Assembly (NCBI RefSeq): GCF_000196795.1
Contig: NC_014259.1
Coordinates: forward strand, 2,480,001 to 2,544,000
Direction of reading: 5' to 3'
From: Acinetobacter oleivorans DR1
GTDB lineage: Bacteria; Pseudomonadota; Gammaproteobacteria; Pseudomonadales; Moraxellaceae
Length of the DNA stretch: 64,000 bases
Part shown: piece after piece, positions 26,191 to 35,349 of the stretch
Layout of the letters: the number at the start of each line of letters is the position of its first letter
How positions within the stretch are numbered: position 1 is the stretch's first letter
Program-made: the position numbers and the translations under genes
Notes under the pieces: generated by a model
What the model was told of the DNA's origin: nothing
The model's input: only the letters and a program-made list of their open reading frames with translations
The model's database searches: none

Positions 26191-26475
26191 TTATTTTCTA
26201 AGTACATCACCAATACTTGGGTCTTTATCAAAAACTGATTTTGCATATGGGCAAAGCGGAATTACTTTTACGTCTTTTTCACGAACAAAAGCCACCAAGG
26301 CATCAAGTAATTGGCGACCTACACCTTGTCCACGATAATTTTCATTCACATCTGTGGCATCAATAATTAGCATGCTCTCGCCTGCCCATGTATAAGTCAT
26401 TTCACCTGCAACGGTTTCACCATCAAGTAAGCTAAAGCTGCCGTGTTTTGTATCATCTTTTTGTTGAATATTCAC
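26191..26475 (-). CDS. Small GNAT-like N-acetyltransferase (YjdJ-type)
   Basis: A 94-residue minimal acetyltransferase of the GCN5-related type. The acetyl-CoA loop NYRGQGVGRQLLDALVAF (residues about 46-63) and the C-terminal VIPLCPYAKSVFDKDP are characteristic of this short subfamily. Human GDAP and bacterial YjdJ-like proteins belong to the same group. The acceptor is unknown. It stands alone, with its own terminator. Confidence 0.9.
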   Translation of the reverse strand: MNIQQKDDTKHGSFSLLDGETVAGEMTYTWAGESMLIIDATDVNENYRGQGVGRQLLDALVAFVREKDVKVIPLCPYAKSVFDKDPSIGDVLRK

Positions 26476-26736
26476 AATAAATTCCTCTTCTTACGACTCA
26501 TATTTATTTAAAAATGACTTTGTATATCTTGAACTATAAGAACAAATCTAAGTGTAAAAAAATAGCCTGTTTTTAGCAGCGAGTCTGTATGCTTTTTAAA
26601 GACAATTCATGCATAAAACTCATAATTCTATTCGTAATTCTACGTCTAATCCTTTCAAATTCTTACTGATAAGCTCTGCAACCAGATTTGTTCATTTCTT
26701 TTATGAACATTTAACGGTTTTAAAGTCGGAACTTTT

Positions 26737-27942
26737 ATGTCTTCTTTTCATCAAATTGAGCAAGATACACATGAAAATAGCACACCAGCATGGGGTGCTG
26801 TATTTGTAATGTCACTATGCTGCGCAGTATTAATTGCCTCAGAATTCATGCCCGTAAGTTTACTCACACCAATCTCTTCAGATTTAAATATGAGTGAAGG
26901 CCAAGTCGGTCAGGCGATCGCAATTTCAGGCATTTTTGCTGTGGTAGCCAGCTTAACTATTAGCCGTGTATTTAAGACATGGGATCGCCGTCATATCATT
27001 TTATTACTCACCCTACTGATGATTGTCTCTGGCATAGTCATTACATCTGCCCATTCTGCGGCTTTGTTTATGTTGGGTCGTGCAATCTTAGGCGTAGTTA
27101 TTGGTGGTTTTTGGGCAATGTCGACATCAATTGTCATGCGACTCGTTCCTCCGCTTTCAGTACCTAAAGCACTCGGTTTATTAAATGGCGGAAATGCTCT
27201 AGCCACCACAATTGCAGCACCATTAGGAAGTTTTTTGGGTTCAATTATTGGCTGGCGTGGTGCTTTTTTCTGTATTGTTCCTATCGCGATTGTTGCACTT
27301 ATTTGGCAATTTAAAAGTATGCCCTCTCTTCCAGCAATATTGTCAGTTGAGAAATCTAAAAATCCATTTGGTTTACTAAAACGCCCAATTGTACTTTATG
27401 GGATGACCGGAATTTTATTACTCTTTATGGGCCAATTTGCGCTATTTACCTATCTACGCCCATTTCTAGAAACCGTTACTCATGTCGATGCGACAATGCT
27501 ATCCATTTTATTATTAATATTGGGTTTAGCAGGTTTAGTGGGTACATTTGTAATTAGTTTAATCCTCCACCAACATGTTTATCGTTATCTGATTCTTATT
27601 CCATTCATCATGGCATTGATTGCTGGAGCTTTTGTATTTGGTGGTGAGCATTTATGGTTTGTTGCCATATTGATGGGTTTCTGGGGCTTTATTGGAACGT
27701 CGGCACCTGTTGCATGGAATACATGGCTTGCCCAAACACTACATCAAGATGCTGAAATTGGCGGTGGTTTGATGGTTGCGATTATTCAATTTGCAATTAC
27801 TCTAGGTGCAACTATAGGTGGATTATTATATGACTCATATGGCTATAGTGCCACGTTCTATATGAGCGCAACTATTTTGCTATTAGGCGCAATTACTGCT
27901 TTTCTCACATGGCGAAATGCTACTCACGTAGTACATCGATAA
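26737..27942 (+). CDS. MFS transporter, NepI/YdhP-like efflux family
   Basis: A 401-residue inner-membrane transporter with 12 hydrophobic segments, of the DHA1 efflux group. The helix 4-5 region GVVIGGFWAMSTSIVMRLVP followed by SVPKALGLLNGGNALATT is very like NepI, the purine ribonucleoside exporter, and related sugar-efflux proteins. The first 20 residues are polar. The substrate is not certain. Its 3' end overlaps the convergent LysR gene by 23 bases, so the two transcripts may form an antisense overlap. Confidence 0.88.
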   Translation: MSSFHQIEQDTHENSTPAWGAVFVMSLCCAVLIASEFMPVSLLTPISSDLNMSEGQVGQAIAISGIFAVVASLTISRVFKTWDRRHIILLLTLLMIVSGIVITSAHSAALFMLGRAILGVVIGGFWAMSTSIVMRLVPPLSVPKALGLLNGGNALATTIAAPLGSFLGSIIGWRGAFFCIVPIAIVALIWQFKSMPSLPAILSVEKSKNPFGLLKRPIVLYGMTGILLLFMGQFALFTYLRPFLETVTHVDATMLSILLLILGLAGLVGTFVISLILHQHVYRYLILIPFIMALIAGAFVFGGEHLWFVAILMGFWGFIGTSAPVAWNTWLAQTLHQDAEIGGGLMVAIIQFAITLGATIGGLLYDSYGYSATFYMSATILLLGAITAFLTWRNATHVVHR

Positions 27943-28810
27943 CCAATCGTAATGCAGGTGAAAGTTGTCTTCGATGTGGATAGTACAAATGGTATCCGGG
28001 AAACTGGATACTGTACTCTGCTAAAACTTGAATCAGCGTCCCTTCTTTTAGATCCTCTCGAATCAAATCTTCGGGAATATAAGCAAGTCCAAATCCAGCT
28101 CTAACCGCCTCGACGATATCGTAGCTTTCATTAAATATCCATTGCCCCTGAATTTTGATTTTTGTCTCTTGACCATCTTTCACAAATTCCCACGCATACA
28201 CGCTGCCTTGGGTGGTTAAACGATAGCCAATACATTGATGATTGATTAAATCTTTAGGAGTATTAGGAATTCCATATTGTTCAAAATATGCTGGTGTTGC
28301 TATTACCGCCATTTTGACATCTGGACTAATACGTACTGCAATCATGCCATCAGCTACGCGGCTTCCGAAACGAACGCCTGCATCAAAGCGCTCTGCCACA
28401 ATATCGACCATCCCACTATTGGCAGTTAGTTCAACTTGCACATCTGGGTAATCACCCGCAATCTTTTTAAGTTTTGGAATCAGCACTTCCCGTATCGCAT
28501 GGCTACTGGCATTAATCCGAACCGTACCAGCGGGTTGGTCTCGAAATGAAGTTAAAAGGGATAATTCATTATCGATTTGGTCAAAACTAGCACTAATCGT
28601 TTGTTTCAACCTTTCGCCTGCTGCTGTAGGTGAAACACTACGTGTAGTTCTGGTCAGGAGTAACATTCCCAAACGTTCTTCTAAACCCCGAATCGTATGG
28701 CTTAGCGCAGATTGTGAAATTCCCATTTTCCCTGCGGCTTTAGTAAAACTACCCTCTCTTGCCACCATTAAAAAAGCATAAAGATCATTATAGTTTTCTT
28801 TATTTATCAT
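27920..28810 (-). CDS. LysR-family transcriptional regulator
   Basis: A 296-residue LysR protein with HTH TKAAGKMGISQSALSHTIRGLE and wing LLTRTTRSVSPTAAG. The effector domain covers residues about 90-290. It faces away from the cyclophilin-like gene at 29096 and overlaps the MFS gene tail to tail. Its target could be either neighbour. The effector is unknown. Confidence 0.88.
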   Translation of the reverse strand: MINKENYNDLYAFLMVAREGSFTKAAGKMGISQSALSHTIRGLEERLGMLLLTRTTRSVSPTAAGERLKQTISASFDQIDNELSLLTSFRDQPAGTVRINASSHAIREVLIPKLKKIAGDYPDVQVELTANSGMVDIVAERFDAGVRFGSRVADGMIAVRISPDVKMAVIATPAYFEQYGIPNTPKDLINHQCIGYRLTTQGSVYAWEFVKDGQETKIKIQGQWIFNESYDIVEAVRAGFGLAYIPEDLIREDLKEGTLIQVLAEYSIQFPGYHLYYPHRRQLSPALRLVIDVLRE

Positions 28811-29095
28811 CTGCTTTATCTCTTATTGGGGAGTCAACCTCATTATAAAGGATAAAACTATTCATGAATATTACTCATAAGTCCATGTTTGTTTTTTAGA
28901 CTAATTATTAAAAAGAAGATTCGTTAAAATCCATATCAAGCAGTAAATATGAAGATTTAAATAAACTGAGGCGATTATTATGAGTCATTTTATTATTGTA
29001 AAAAATTAATAAATTCCACTCATATCTTTACGTTAAAGAATAAATAGCTTCATTGCATTTATGTGCTTTTTCTTAAAGAAGCGAGGTGAGTTGAT

Positions 29096-29572
29096 ATGGC
29101 TAGTTATAAGTTTTTTAAAGGCTTAGTCAGCCTATGTGTTTTGTTCTCAGTGACCTCCGCTTCTTATGCAATAAAGCCTCAAGGTAAAAATCAACAAAGG
29201 GGATCGATGATGAAAATCCGTATTGATATTGATGGAACACAGCAACCGCTATTTGCCACATTAGCCATGTCACCTACTGTTGAAGATTTTGCCAAGCAGC
29301 TTCCACTGACATTAATACTTAAAGATTATGACTCCACTGAAAAAATAGCTGATTTACCCACCAAGCTAACTACACAAAACGCGCCTCATGGATATGCCGG
29401 AAAAGCAGGTGATCTTACCTATTATGCTCCTTGGGGTAATCTAGCTTTTTTCTATAAGGATTCTCATGTTGGTTATGCCAATGGCCTCATTTTTCTTGGA
29501 AAACTAGATGCTATTCCCCAAGCATTCAAGCAAAAACAACCCATCAAAATTTCAATTTCCCAAATCGAATAA
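29096..29572 (+). CDS. Secreted cyclophilin-like fold protein
   Basis: A 158-residue protein with a hydrophobic N-terminal segment that looks like a signal peptide (to about residue 25, SASYA). The rest matches the small cyclophilin-like domain found in bacteria: MKIRIDIDGTQQPLFATLA, a DLPTKLTTQ loop, then GDLTYYAPWGNLAFFY and ANGLIFLGKLD. These domains lack the known catalytic residues of classical prolyl isomerases and have no established role. AGGTGA precedes the ATG. It is 45 bases ahead of an exported alpha/beta hydrolase, probably in one operon. Confidence 0.8.
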   Translation: MASYKFFKGLVSLCVLFSVTSASYAIKPQGKNQQRGSMMKIRIDIDGTQQPLFATLAMSPTVEDFAKQLPLTLILKDYDSTEKIADLPTKLTTQNAPHGYAGKAGDLTYYAPWGNLAFFYKDSHVGYANGLIFLGKLDAIPQAFKQKQPIKISISQIE

Positions 29573-29617
29573 ACATCTATCTATTCACTCATTCACATTG
29601 TTTAAATTGAGGTATTT

Positions 29618-30688
29618 ATGACTCCATCTCCCTTATTTAAAAAGCTTAAAACCCATACTGCGGCTGCGATTTGCGCTGCAACAATTGGTTTATTCTCTTC
29701 AACCTCAGGTATGACAGCAGACATGTCGAATGGCGCAAATAACTTTTATCAAAGTCAGCAAGTGACTATTCAGAAAGTCACTTTTAAAAATCAATACAAC
29801 ATGGATATAGTCGGTAATCTGGTTATTCCCAAACATCTGAATAAAAAAACTAAAGCCTCTGCAATTGTAATTGGTCACCCTATGGGGGCTGTAAAAGAGC
29901 AAAGCTCTATGCTTTATGCACAAAAACTGGCTGAACAAGGTTTTGTGACCTTAGCAATTGATCAATCATTTTGGGGTGAAAGCGCGGGCCAACCAAGAAA
30001 TGTGGTTGCACCGGACATTTATGCAGAAGCGTTTAGTGCCGCTGTAGATTATTTGGGAACACAATCTTTCATTGACCGTAATAACATTGGTGTACTGGGT
30101 ATTTGTGGAAGCGGGAGTTTTGTCATTAGTGCAGCAAAAATTGATCCGCGTTTAAAAGCTATTGCCACTGTAAGTATGTACGACATGGGTGCAGCAAATC
30201 GCAATGGCTTACGTCACTCACAAACCCTAGAACAAAGAAAACAAATTATTGCAGAAGCCGCTGCACAGCGTTATGTTGAGTTTAAAGGTGGTGAAACCAA
30301 ATATACCAGCGGAACTACGCATGAGCTAACAGCAGATACACACCCTATTCAACGTGAATTTTACGACTTTTATCGTACTCCACGCGGAGAATATACGCCT
30401 AAAGGTTCATCGAGAGAGCTTACAACCCACCCAACGCTCACCAGTAATGTCAAATTTTTAAACTTCTACCCATTTAACGACATTGAAACGATTTCACCAC
30501 GTCCGATGTTGTTTATTACCGGTGATCAAGCTCATTCAAAGGAGTTTAGTGAAGAAGCTTATAAACTCGCAGGCCAACCTAAAGAACTTTACTACGTTAA
30601 GGGTGCTGGACATGTCGATTTATATGATCGGGTCGATCTCATTCCATTTAATAAATTAACCAGTTTCTTTAAACAGAACTTGAAGTAA
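29618..30688 (+). CDS. Exported alpha/beta hydrolase (dienelactone hydrolase-like)
   Basis: A 356-residue hydrolase with a signal-like N-terminus (hydrophobic to about residue 34). The nucleophile elbow reads LGICGSGSF, with a cysteine in the usual nucleophile position as in dienelactone hydrolases. The acid is probably the Asp in FITGDQAHS and the histidine lies in GAGHVDLYD. An insertion of about 90 residues separates the core strands. The substrate is unknown. It shares an operon with the cyclophilin-like protein and ends in a terminator. Confidence 0.82.
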   Translation: MTPSPLFKKLKTHTAAAICAATIGLFSSTSGMTADMSNGANNFYQSQQVTIQKVTFKNQYNMDIVGNLVIPKHLNKKTKASAIVIGHPMGAVKEQSSMLYAQKLAEQGFVTLAIDQSFWGESAGQPRNVVAPDIYAEAFSAAVDYLGTQSFIDRNNIGVLGICGSGSFVISAAKIDPRLKAIATVSMYDMGAANRNGLRHSQTLEQRKQIIAEAAAQRYVEFKGGETKYTSGTTHELTADTHPIQREFYDFYRTPRGEYTPKGSSRELTTHPTLTSNVKFLNFYPFNDIETISPRPMLFITGDQAHSKEFSEEAYKLAGQPKELYYVKGAGHVDLYDRVDLIPFNKLTSFFKQNLK

Positions 30689-30697
30689 TAAAAATGA

Positions 30698-30725
30698 TAG
30701 AGGCTCAGCACGGGCCTCTATTTTT
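30698..30725 (+). terminator. Rho-independent terminator after hydrolase gene
   Basis: TAGAGGC pairs with GCCTCTA and is followed by five T residues. Confidence 0.8.
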
Positions 30726-30733
30726 AAATGCAC

Positions 30734-31693
30734 TTAATGAAACTCTTGTACCAGACTATTAATATGCGCTACGGCAGCAGTTCGATTTTCAACACAAAGT
30801 TTTTCAAAAACATGCTCTAAATGTTTGTTCACCGTCCGTGGGCTCAGCTCCAAAATTTCTGCAATATCTTTATTGGTTTTGCCTAACAACAACCAGTGCA
30901 TGACTTCGGCCTCACGTTGAGTCAACTGTGGGCAATATTTCAAAATATCAGCCATTTCCAAAGCCGGCGTAGAAGTCTTAATCTGTATCAGATAATTTTT
31001 TGCCACACTTGGTTCAGTTTGCCACGGCGTAAGCAATAAAAGCTGTAATTGCTGAGATGGCGTTGAATAAGAACAGCTTGTTAATTTTTTGGGGTCTTTT
31101 TCTTGCTCTAAGTCTGAAAACCAAGCTTTTAAGCCTGCTTCAAAGCCCTCTAACTCAGGTAAATATTGATTCAGTAAATCACTGGCTTTTTGGGTTTTCC
31201 AAACAATTTTACCGTGAACATCTAGCGCAAGAATGGCTGTTTCCGTTGCATCAATCACCTGTTTTTGTTGCTGCAATAGTTTGGCATGTGCCAAATGTGT
31301 TTTTACCCTTGCTAATACTTCTTCAATATTCAGAGGTTTGGTTACATAGTCTACCCCACCGACCTGAAAACCACGCACAATATGTTCTGTCTCAGACAAA
31401 CCTGTCATAAAAATGACGGGAATAAACTGCGTAATTGGACTTGCTTTAAGCTGTATGCAACTTTCAAAACCATCCATATGTGGCATATTGCCATCGAGCA
31501 AAATCATATCTGGTAAGCATCGATGAGCTATTTCAATTGCACTTAACCCATCAGTTGTGACAAGCACGCGATAACCTGCCTGATCTAGACTTTCATGTAA
31601 CAAGCCTAAATTTTCCGGAACATCATCCACAATCAGAATAACAGCCTGCTCGTTTGGCGAAGCTTGCTGAAAAGAAACATGTTGCGTACTCAT
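30734..31693 (-). CDS. Response regulator: REC, PAS-like linker, LuxR-type HTH
   Basis: A 319-residue regulator. Residues about 15-130 are a receiver domain with acidic pocket VDDVPENL, phospho-acceptor Asp in MILLDGNMPHMDG and Lys in YVTKPLN. A middle region (about 140-230, TETAILALDVHGKIVWKTQKA) resembles a PAS domain. The C-terminal HTH (LTQREAEVMHWLLLGKTNKDIAEIL, then SPRTVNKHLEHVFEKL) is LuxR-type. Its ATG overlaps the stop of the upstream kinase gene by one base (TAATG), so the two form a two-component system. The likely target is the divergent NCS1 permease. Confidence 0.92.
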   Translation of the reverse strand: MSTQHVSFQQASPNEQAVILIVDDVPENLGLLHESLDQAGYRVLVTTDGLSAIEIAHRCLPDMILLDGNMPHMDGFESCIQLKASPITQFIPVIFMTGLSETEHIVRGFQVGGVDYVTKPLNIEEVLARVKTHLAHAKLLQQQKQVIDATETAILALDVHGKIVWKTQKASDLLNQYLPELEGFEAGLKAWFSDLEQEKDPKKLTSCSYSTPSQQLQLLLLTPWQTEPSVAKNYLIQIKTSTPALEMADILKYCPQLTQREAEVMHWLLLGKTNKDIAEILELSPRTVNKHLEHVFEKLCVENRTAAVAHINSLVQEFH

Positions 31694-34600
31694 TACTTAT
31701 CCTGAATTAATCGTTGGGCGTGTTTTAAATCAAACTTTTGAATAGCCTGTTCAAGCTGTTCCCATAACTCGTTATGTTCCGGAAAATTTTGACGGCATTG
31801 CGTTAAAGTCTGTTGAATTCCTCGAATGTACCCCTGTCCAATCAAATCATTTAATTGCTGCAAGCTTTGTGGTAAATCGAGCAGATCATTATTTTCCGGT
31901 TGTTGGATTGATCTATGAACAGTAGTTTGCTCTTGCTTAAACACCTTTACATCCAATGCTTGAACTTCATTATTTTCAAGTAGTGCATCTGATTTGGAAT
32001 CAATCCATACCAAGCCTAACTTGTCTCCAATTTTACTCAGCAACAAATTGAGGTCGATTGGTTTTAGTATAAAGTCTTCACTTAAGACCGCATCTTGTGG
32101 ATTGACTTCGCGCTCGCCTGCATTGGCTGAAATAATTAAGATCGGCACATTGGTAATATTATTCTGACGTAATAATCGCGCTGTTTCCCAGCCGCCCATC
32201 AAAGGCATATTTAAATCCATCAAAATCAGGTTAGGCTGAAAAATAGGTACTCGTCTTAAACAGTCAATACCCGACTCGGCTTCTTCAATCATAAATCCTA
32301 AAGGTTTTAGAAAATTAGCGACTAAACCTCGATCCACCGCTTCATTATCGACAACCAAAATTCGTTTTCGCTCGCCTTGATAGCCTGTAATTTGGTTGGA
32401 GTAAACATTAGAAATTGGATGAACCACTTCTTTTGAAGGTAAATAAAACTTAATCTTAAATTGTGAACCCTGATTGAGCTGACTAGTCACAGATAGCTGT
32501 CCACCGAGTAAATCGACCAACAATTTTACAATTGGAAGCCCAAGCCCTGTTCCGGTAAATCCACCTTGCACTACATTGCTGCCCCGTTCAAACGGGTTAA
32601 AGATTCGTTCTAAATCTGCCTCGGCAATACCACAGCCCGTATCTCTAATTTCAAAATATGCTGTTTGAAATCGGTACTCGACTTTCAAAGTAATTGTGCC
32701 GCTCGTTGTAAACTTTAAAGCATTGCCCAGCAAATTGATGAGCACTTGCTCTAAGCGTTTTTTGTCGGTACGCACATAGTGCGGTAAGTTCTCTCCAATT
32801 TCATAAACAAACTGTAAATTCTTCTGTTCAAACTGCGGCTGAAACATTTGAATAATCTGTTCAATAAAATTTGGGAAATGAACATCCACTACATTTAAAG
32901 AAATTTTACCTGTTTCAATTCGTGCTAAATCTAGTAAACCGTCAATCAGTGAAGTCAGATGTTGACCACTGCGGCTAATCACACCGAGCGCCATTTTGCC
33001 TTGTTCTGAAAGTTGCTCTTGTTTTTGAAGTAATTGGCTATAGCCCAAAATACTATTTAGAGGTGTTCTTAGTTCGTGGCTAATGCCAATGACATAACGG
33101 CTTTTTGCGTCATTAGCCCGCTCTGCCGAAATTCTGGCGTCTTGTAAGTCTTTTGAAGTGACTTCATGAGCAGCAATTTCATCAATCAATAATGCTGTTT
33201 GCTGATGCGTTTCGATTTCGGCATTACGACGACTTTCATCGTTTAGTACTGACCACCATGCAGCAACACTCATCAATAAAAATAAAATGGTGTAAATTTT
33301 CACAAACAGCGTAAATAACTGAGGAACGGCTGCTGCATTAATTGTTTCTAAATAGGTTTTTTCTTGGATATAAACCAGACTTAAACTCACTGCTAAAACG
33401 ATCGACAGCCCTAAAGTCAGTAATAAATATAAACTGACTCGACTATTTAAACGGCTGGCCCAACGCTCTGGTAAATAGTGCCAGATGGCTTTTTTAAGTT
33501 GAACTGACCAGCGTGCATCGGGTTTACATAAATCGTGGCAGCGTGCTTCAAGTGAACAGCATAGAGAGCAAATCGTACCGTTATAGGCTGGACAGCCCGC
33601 CATATCGGCAAGTTCATAGTCCCTTTCACATACCACACAGTTAGCAACCGAAGTCGCCTGAATTTTTTCAGGCTGGCGTGCGATGTAATATTTGCCTTTG
33701 GTTAAGTAAGCAATAATAGGAACACATAACACCGCACTTCCTAGAGCAATGAAACTCGCTAATCCTTTTGCCATGAGTCCGAAAAAGCCCAAATAGCTAA
33801 GCATCGATAACACTGAGGCAATCAGTAATGCGCCCACACCTACAGGGTTAATGTCATATAAATAAGCACGACGAAATTCAATTCCCTTCGGGCTTAAACC
33901 CAAAGGCTTACAGATAATTAAATCGGCAACAACGGCGCCAATCCATGCCAAAGCGATATTGCTATATAGCCCCAAAATGCGTTCAACTGCATGGCTAATG
34001 CCCATTTCCATCAAAACAATAGCAATAAACACGTTAAAAAGAAGCCAGACAATTCGCCCCGGATGGCTATGAGTTAAACGGGCAAAAAAATTGGACCATG
34101 CCAATGAGCCAGCATAGGCATTGGTCATATTAATTTTAATTTGCGCCAAGCAAACCAGTGCTAATGTGAGAATTAATGCAAGCTGAGGGTTTGGAATAAA
34201 CTGTTGATAGGCAACCCAATATAGATAAGTCGGATTGTCTAGCTCAGAGACAGGAATAAACAACTGAAAAGCCAACACCATCAGCAGCATACCCATCAAA
34301 ACTTTTAGAAATCCAAAAATAATCCAAGATGGACCACCTAAAAAAACAGCAAAACGCCATGCAGTTCTGTTCTTTTCTTTTTGCGGTAAAAAACGTAAAT
34401 AGTCGGCTTGCTCCCCAATTTGGATCACAAAAGAAAAAATAAGAGTGCACGCCGCACCAAAGTAATACAGATTAAAATCGGTCGAGTTTGAAACCGCACC
34501 AACAAAATGCAGGCTACTACTTAAAATTTGTGGCTGTTTCCAAAGTACAAAAAACCACGGTAATAACAGCAATAAGAGCCAGATTGGCTGAGTGATTGCC

Positions 34601-35154
34601 TGAACTTTATTAATAAAACCAATGCCTTTGACCACTAAAGGCAAAATCACTATGGCAGAAATTAAGTAACCAATAACTTGCGGAATACCTAAAGCCAGTT
34701 CAAGTGCCATCGCCATAATTGCGGCTTCAAACGCAAGCAAAATAAAGGTAAAGCTGGCATAAATTAGAGAGGTAATGGTCGAGCCAATATAGCCAAAACC
34801 TGCACCACGAGTAAGCAAATCGACGTCTACATTATATTTTGCGGCGTAGTAACTAATCGGCCAACTGGTTAAAAATATGATGGTACATACGACAATTGCT
34901 GCCCAGACTGCATTGCTAAAGCCATACTGCCAAAGCATAGTCGCCCCAATGGCTTCCATAGCCAAAAAGCTGACTGTCGAGATTGCGGTATTGGTAACAG
35001 TCCAAGGTGACCATTTTCTTACTGAGGTGGGTGCGTAGCGGAGCGCATAATCTTCGATACTTTCATCTGCCACCCAAATATTATATTCACGGCGTGTTTT
35101 GATCACACGTTGTGGCGCTTGTTGGGGGCGTGAAGAATCTGGCATAACACTCAT
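31693..35154 (-). CDS. NCS1-permease-type sensor fused to hybrid histidine kinase
   Basis: A 1153-residue membrane sensor. Residues 1 to about 490 are a complete nucleobase:cation symporter-1 (NCS1) like domain (DVDLLTRGAGFGYIGSTITS; QIKINMTNAYAGSLAW). A cysteine-rich segment follows (C506/C509, C529/C532), then two more membrane helices (about 570-635) and a short helical linker. A HisKA domain has phospho-acceptor H693 in GISHELRTPLN. The HATPase domain has NLLGNALKF and GFTGTGLGLPIVK. A receiver has D980 in LILMDLNMP, and the helical C-terminus may be a degenerate Hpt domain. It resembles CbrA in plan, but with an NCS1 rather than an SLC5-type domain. It pairs with the response regulator and faces a free NCS1 permease. 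The ligand is unknown; a nucleobase or related compound is likely. A second ATG at 35145 could be the start. Confidence 0.93.
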   Translation of the reverse strand: MSVMPDSSRPQQAPQRVIKTRREYNIWVADESIEDYALRYAPTSVRKWSPWTVTNTAISTVSFLAMEAIGATMLWQYGFSNAVWAAIVVCTIIFLTSWPISYYAAKYNVDVDLLTRGAGFGYIGSTITSLIYASFTFILLAFEAAIMAMALELALGIPQVIGYLISAIVILPLVVKGIGFINKVQAITQPIWLLLLLLPWFFVLWKQPQILSSSLHFVGAVSNSTDFNLYYFGAACTLIFSFVIQIGEQADYLRFLPQKEKNRTAWRFAVFLGGPSWIIFGFLKVLMGMLLMVLAFQLFIPVSELDNPTYLYWVAYQQFIPNPQLALILTLALVCLAQIKINMTNAYAGSLAWSNFFARLTHSHPGRIVWLLFNVFIAIVLMEMGISHAVERILGLYSNIALAWIGAVVADLIICKPLGLSPKGIEFRRAYLYDINPVGVGALLIASVLSMLSYLGFFGLMAKGLASFIALGSAVLCVPIIAYLTKGKYYIARQPEKIQATSVANCVVCERDYELADMAGCPAYNGTICSLCCSLEARCHDLCKPDARWSVQLKKAIWHYLPERWASRLNSRVSLYLLLTLGLSIVLAVSLSLVYIQEKTYLETINAAAVPQLFTLFVKIYTILFLLMSVAAWWSVLNDESRRNAEIETHQQTALLIDEIAAHEVTSKDLQDARISAERANDAKSRYVIGISHELRTPLNSILGYSQLLQKQEQLSEQGKMALGVISRSGQHLTSLIDGLLDLARIETGKISLNVVDVHFPNFIEQIIQMFQPQFEQKNLQFVYEIGENLPHYVRTDKKRLEQVLINLLGNALKFTTSGTITLKVEYRFQTAYFEIRDTGCGIAEADLERIFNPFERGSNVVQGGFTGTGLGLPIVKLLVDLLGGQLSVTSQLNQGSQFKIKFYLPSKEVVHPISNVYSNQITGYQGERKRILVVDNEAVDRGLVANFLKPLGFMIEEAESGIDCLRRVPIFQPNLILMDLNMPLMGGWETARLLRQNNITNVPILIISANAGEREVNPQDAVLSEDFILKPIDLNLLLSKIGDKLGLVWIDSKSDALLENNEVQALDVKVFKQEQTTVHRSIQQPENNDLLDLPQSLQQLNDLIGQGYIRGIQQTLTQCRQNFPEHNELWEQLEQAIQKFDLKHAQRLIQDK

Positions 35155-35349
35155 GTTTTGGATAGGGCTGCATTAAACCCAGCAATCCTTATGCCAAAAG
35201 TCACTTATCATGTCGATTTTTTCTAATACGCACATATACGCAAAATAACGTATTTTCAATTTTTCCCAAAAATCACACACTCAAAAACATCAAAAAACAA
35301 TGATCAATATTTGTGTTGATTGACCGAAAATGATTGGGAGATTGATGTT

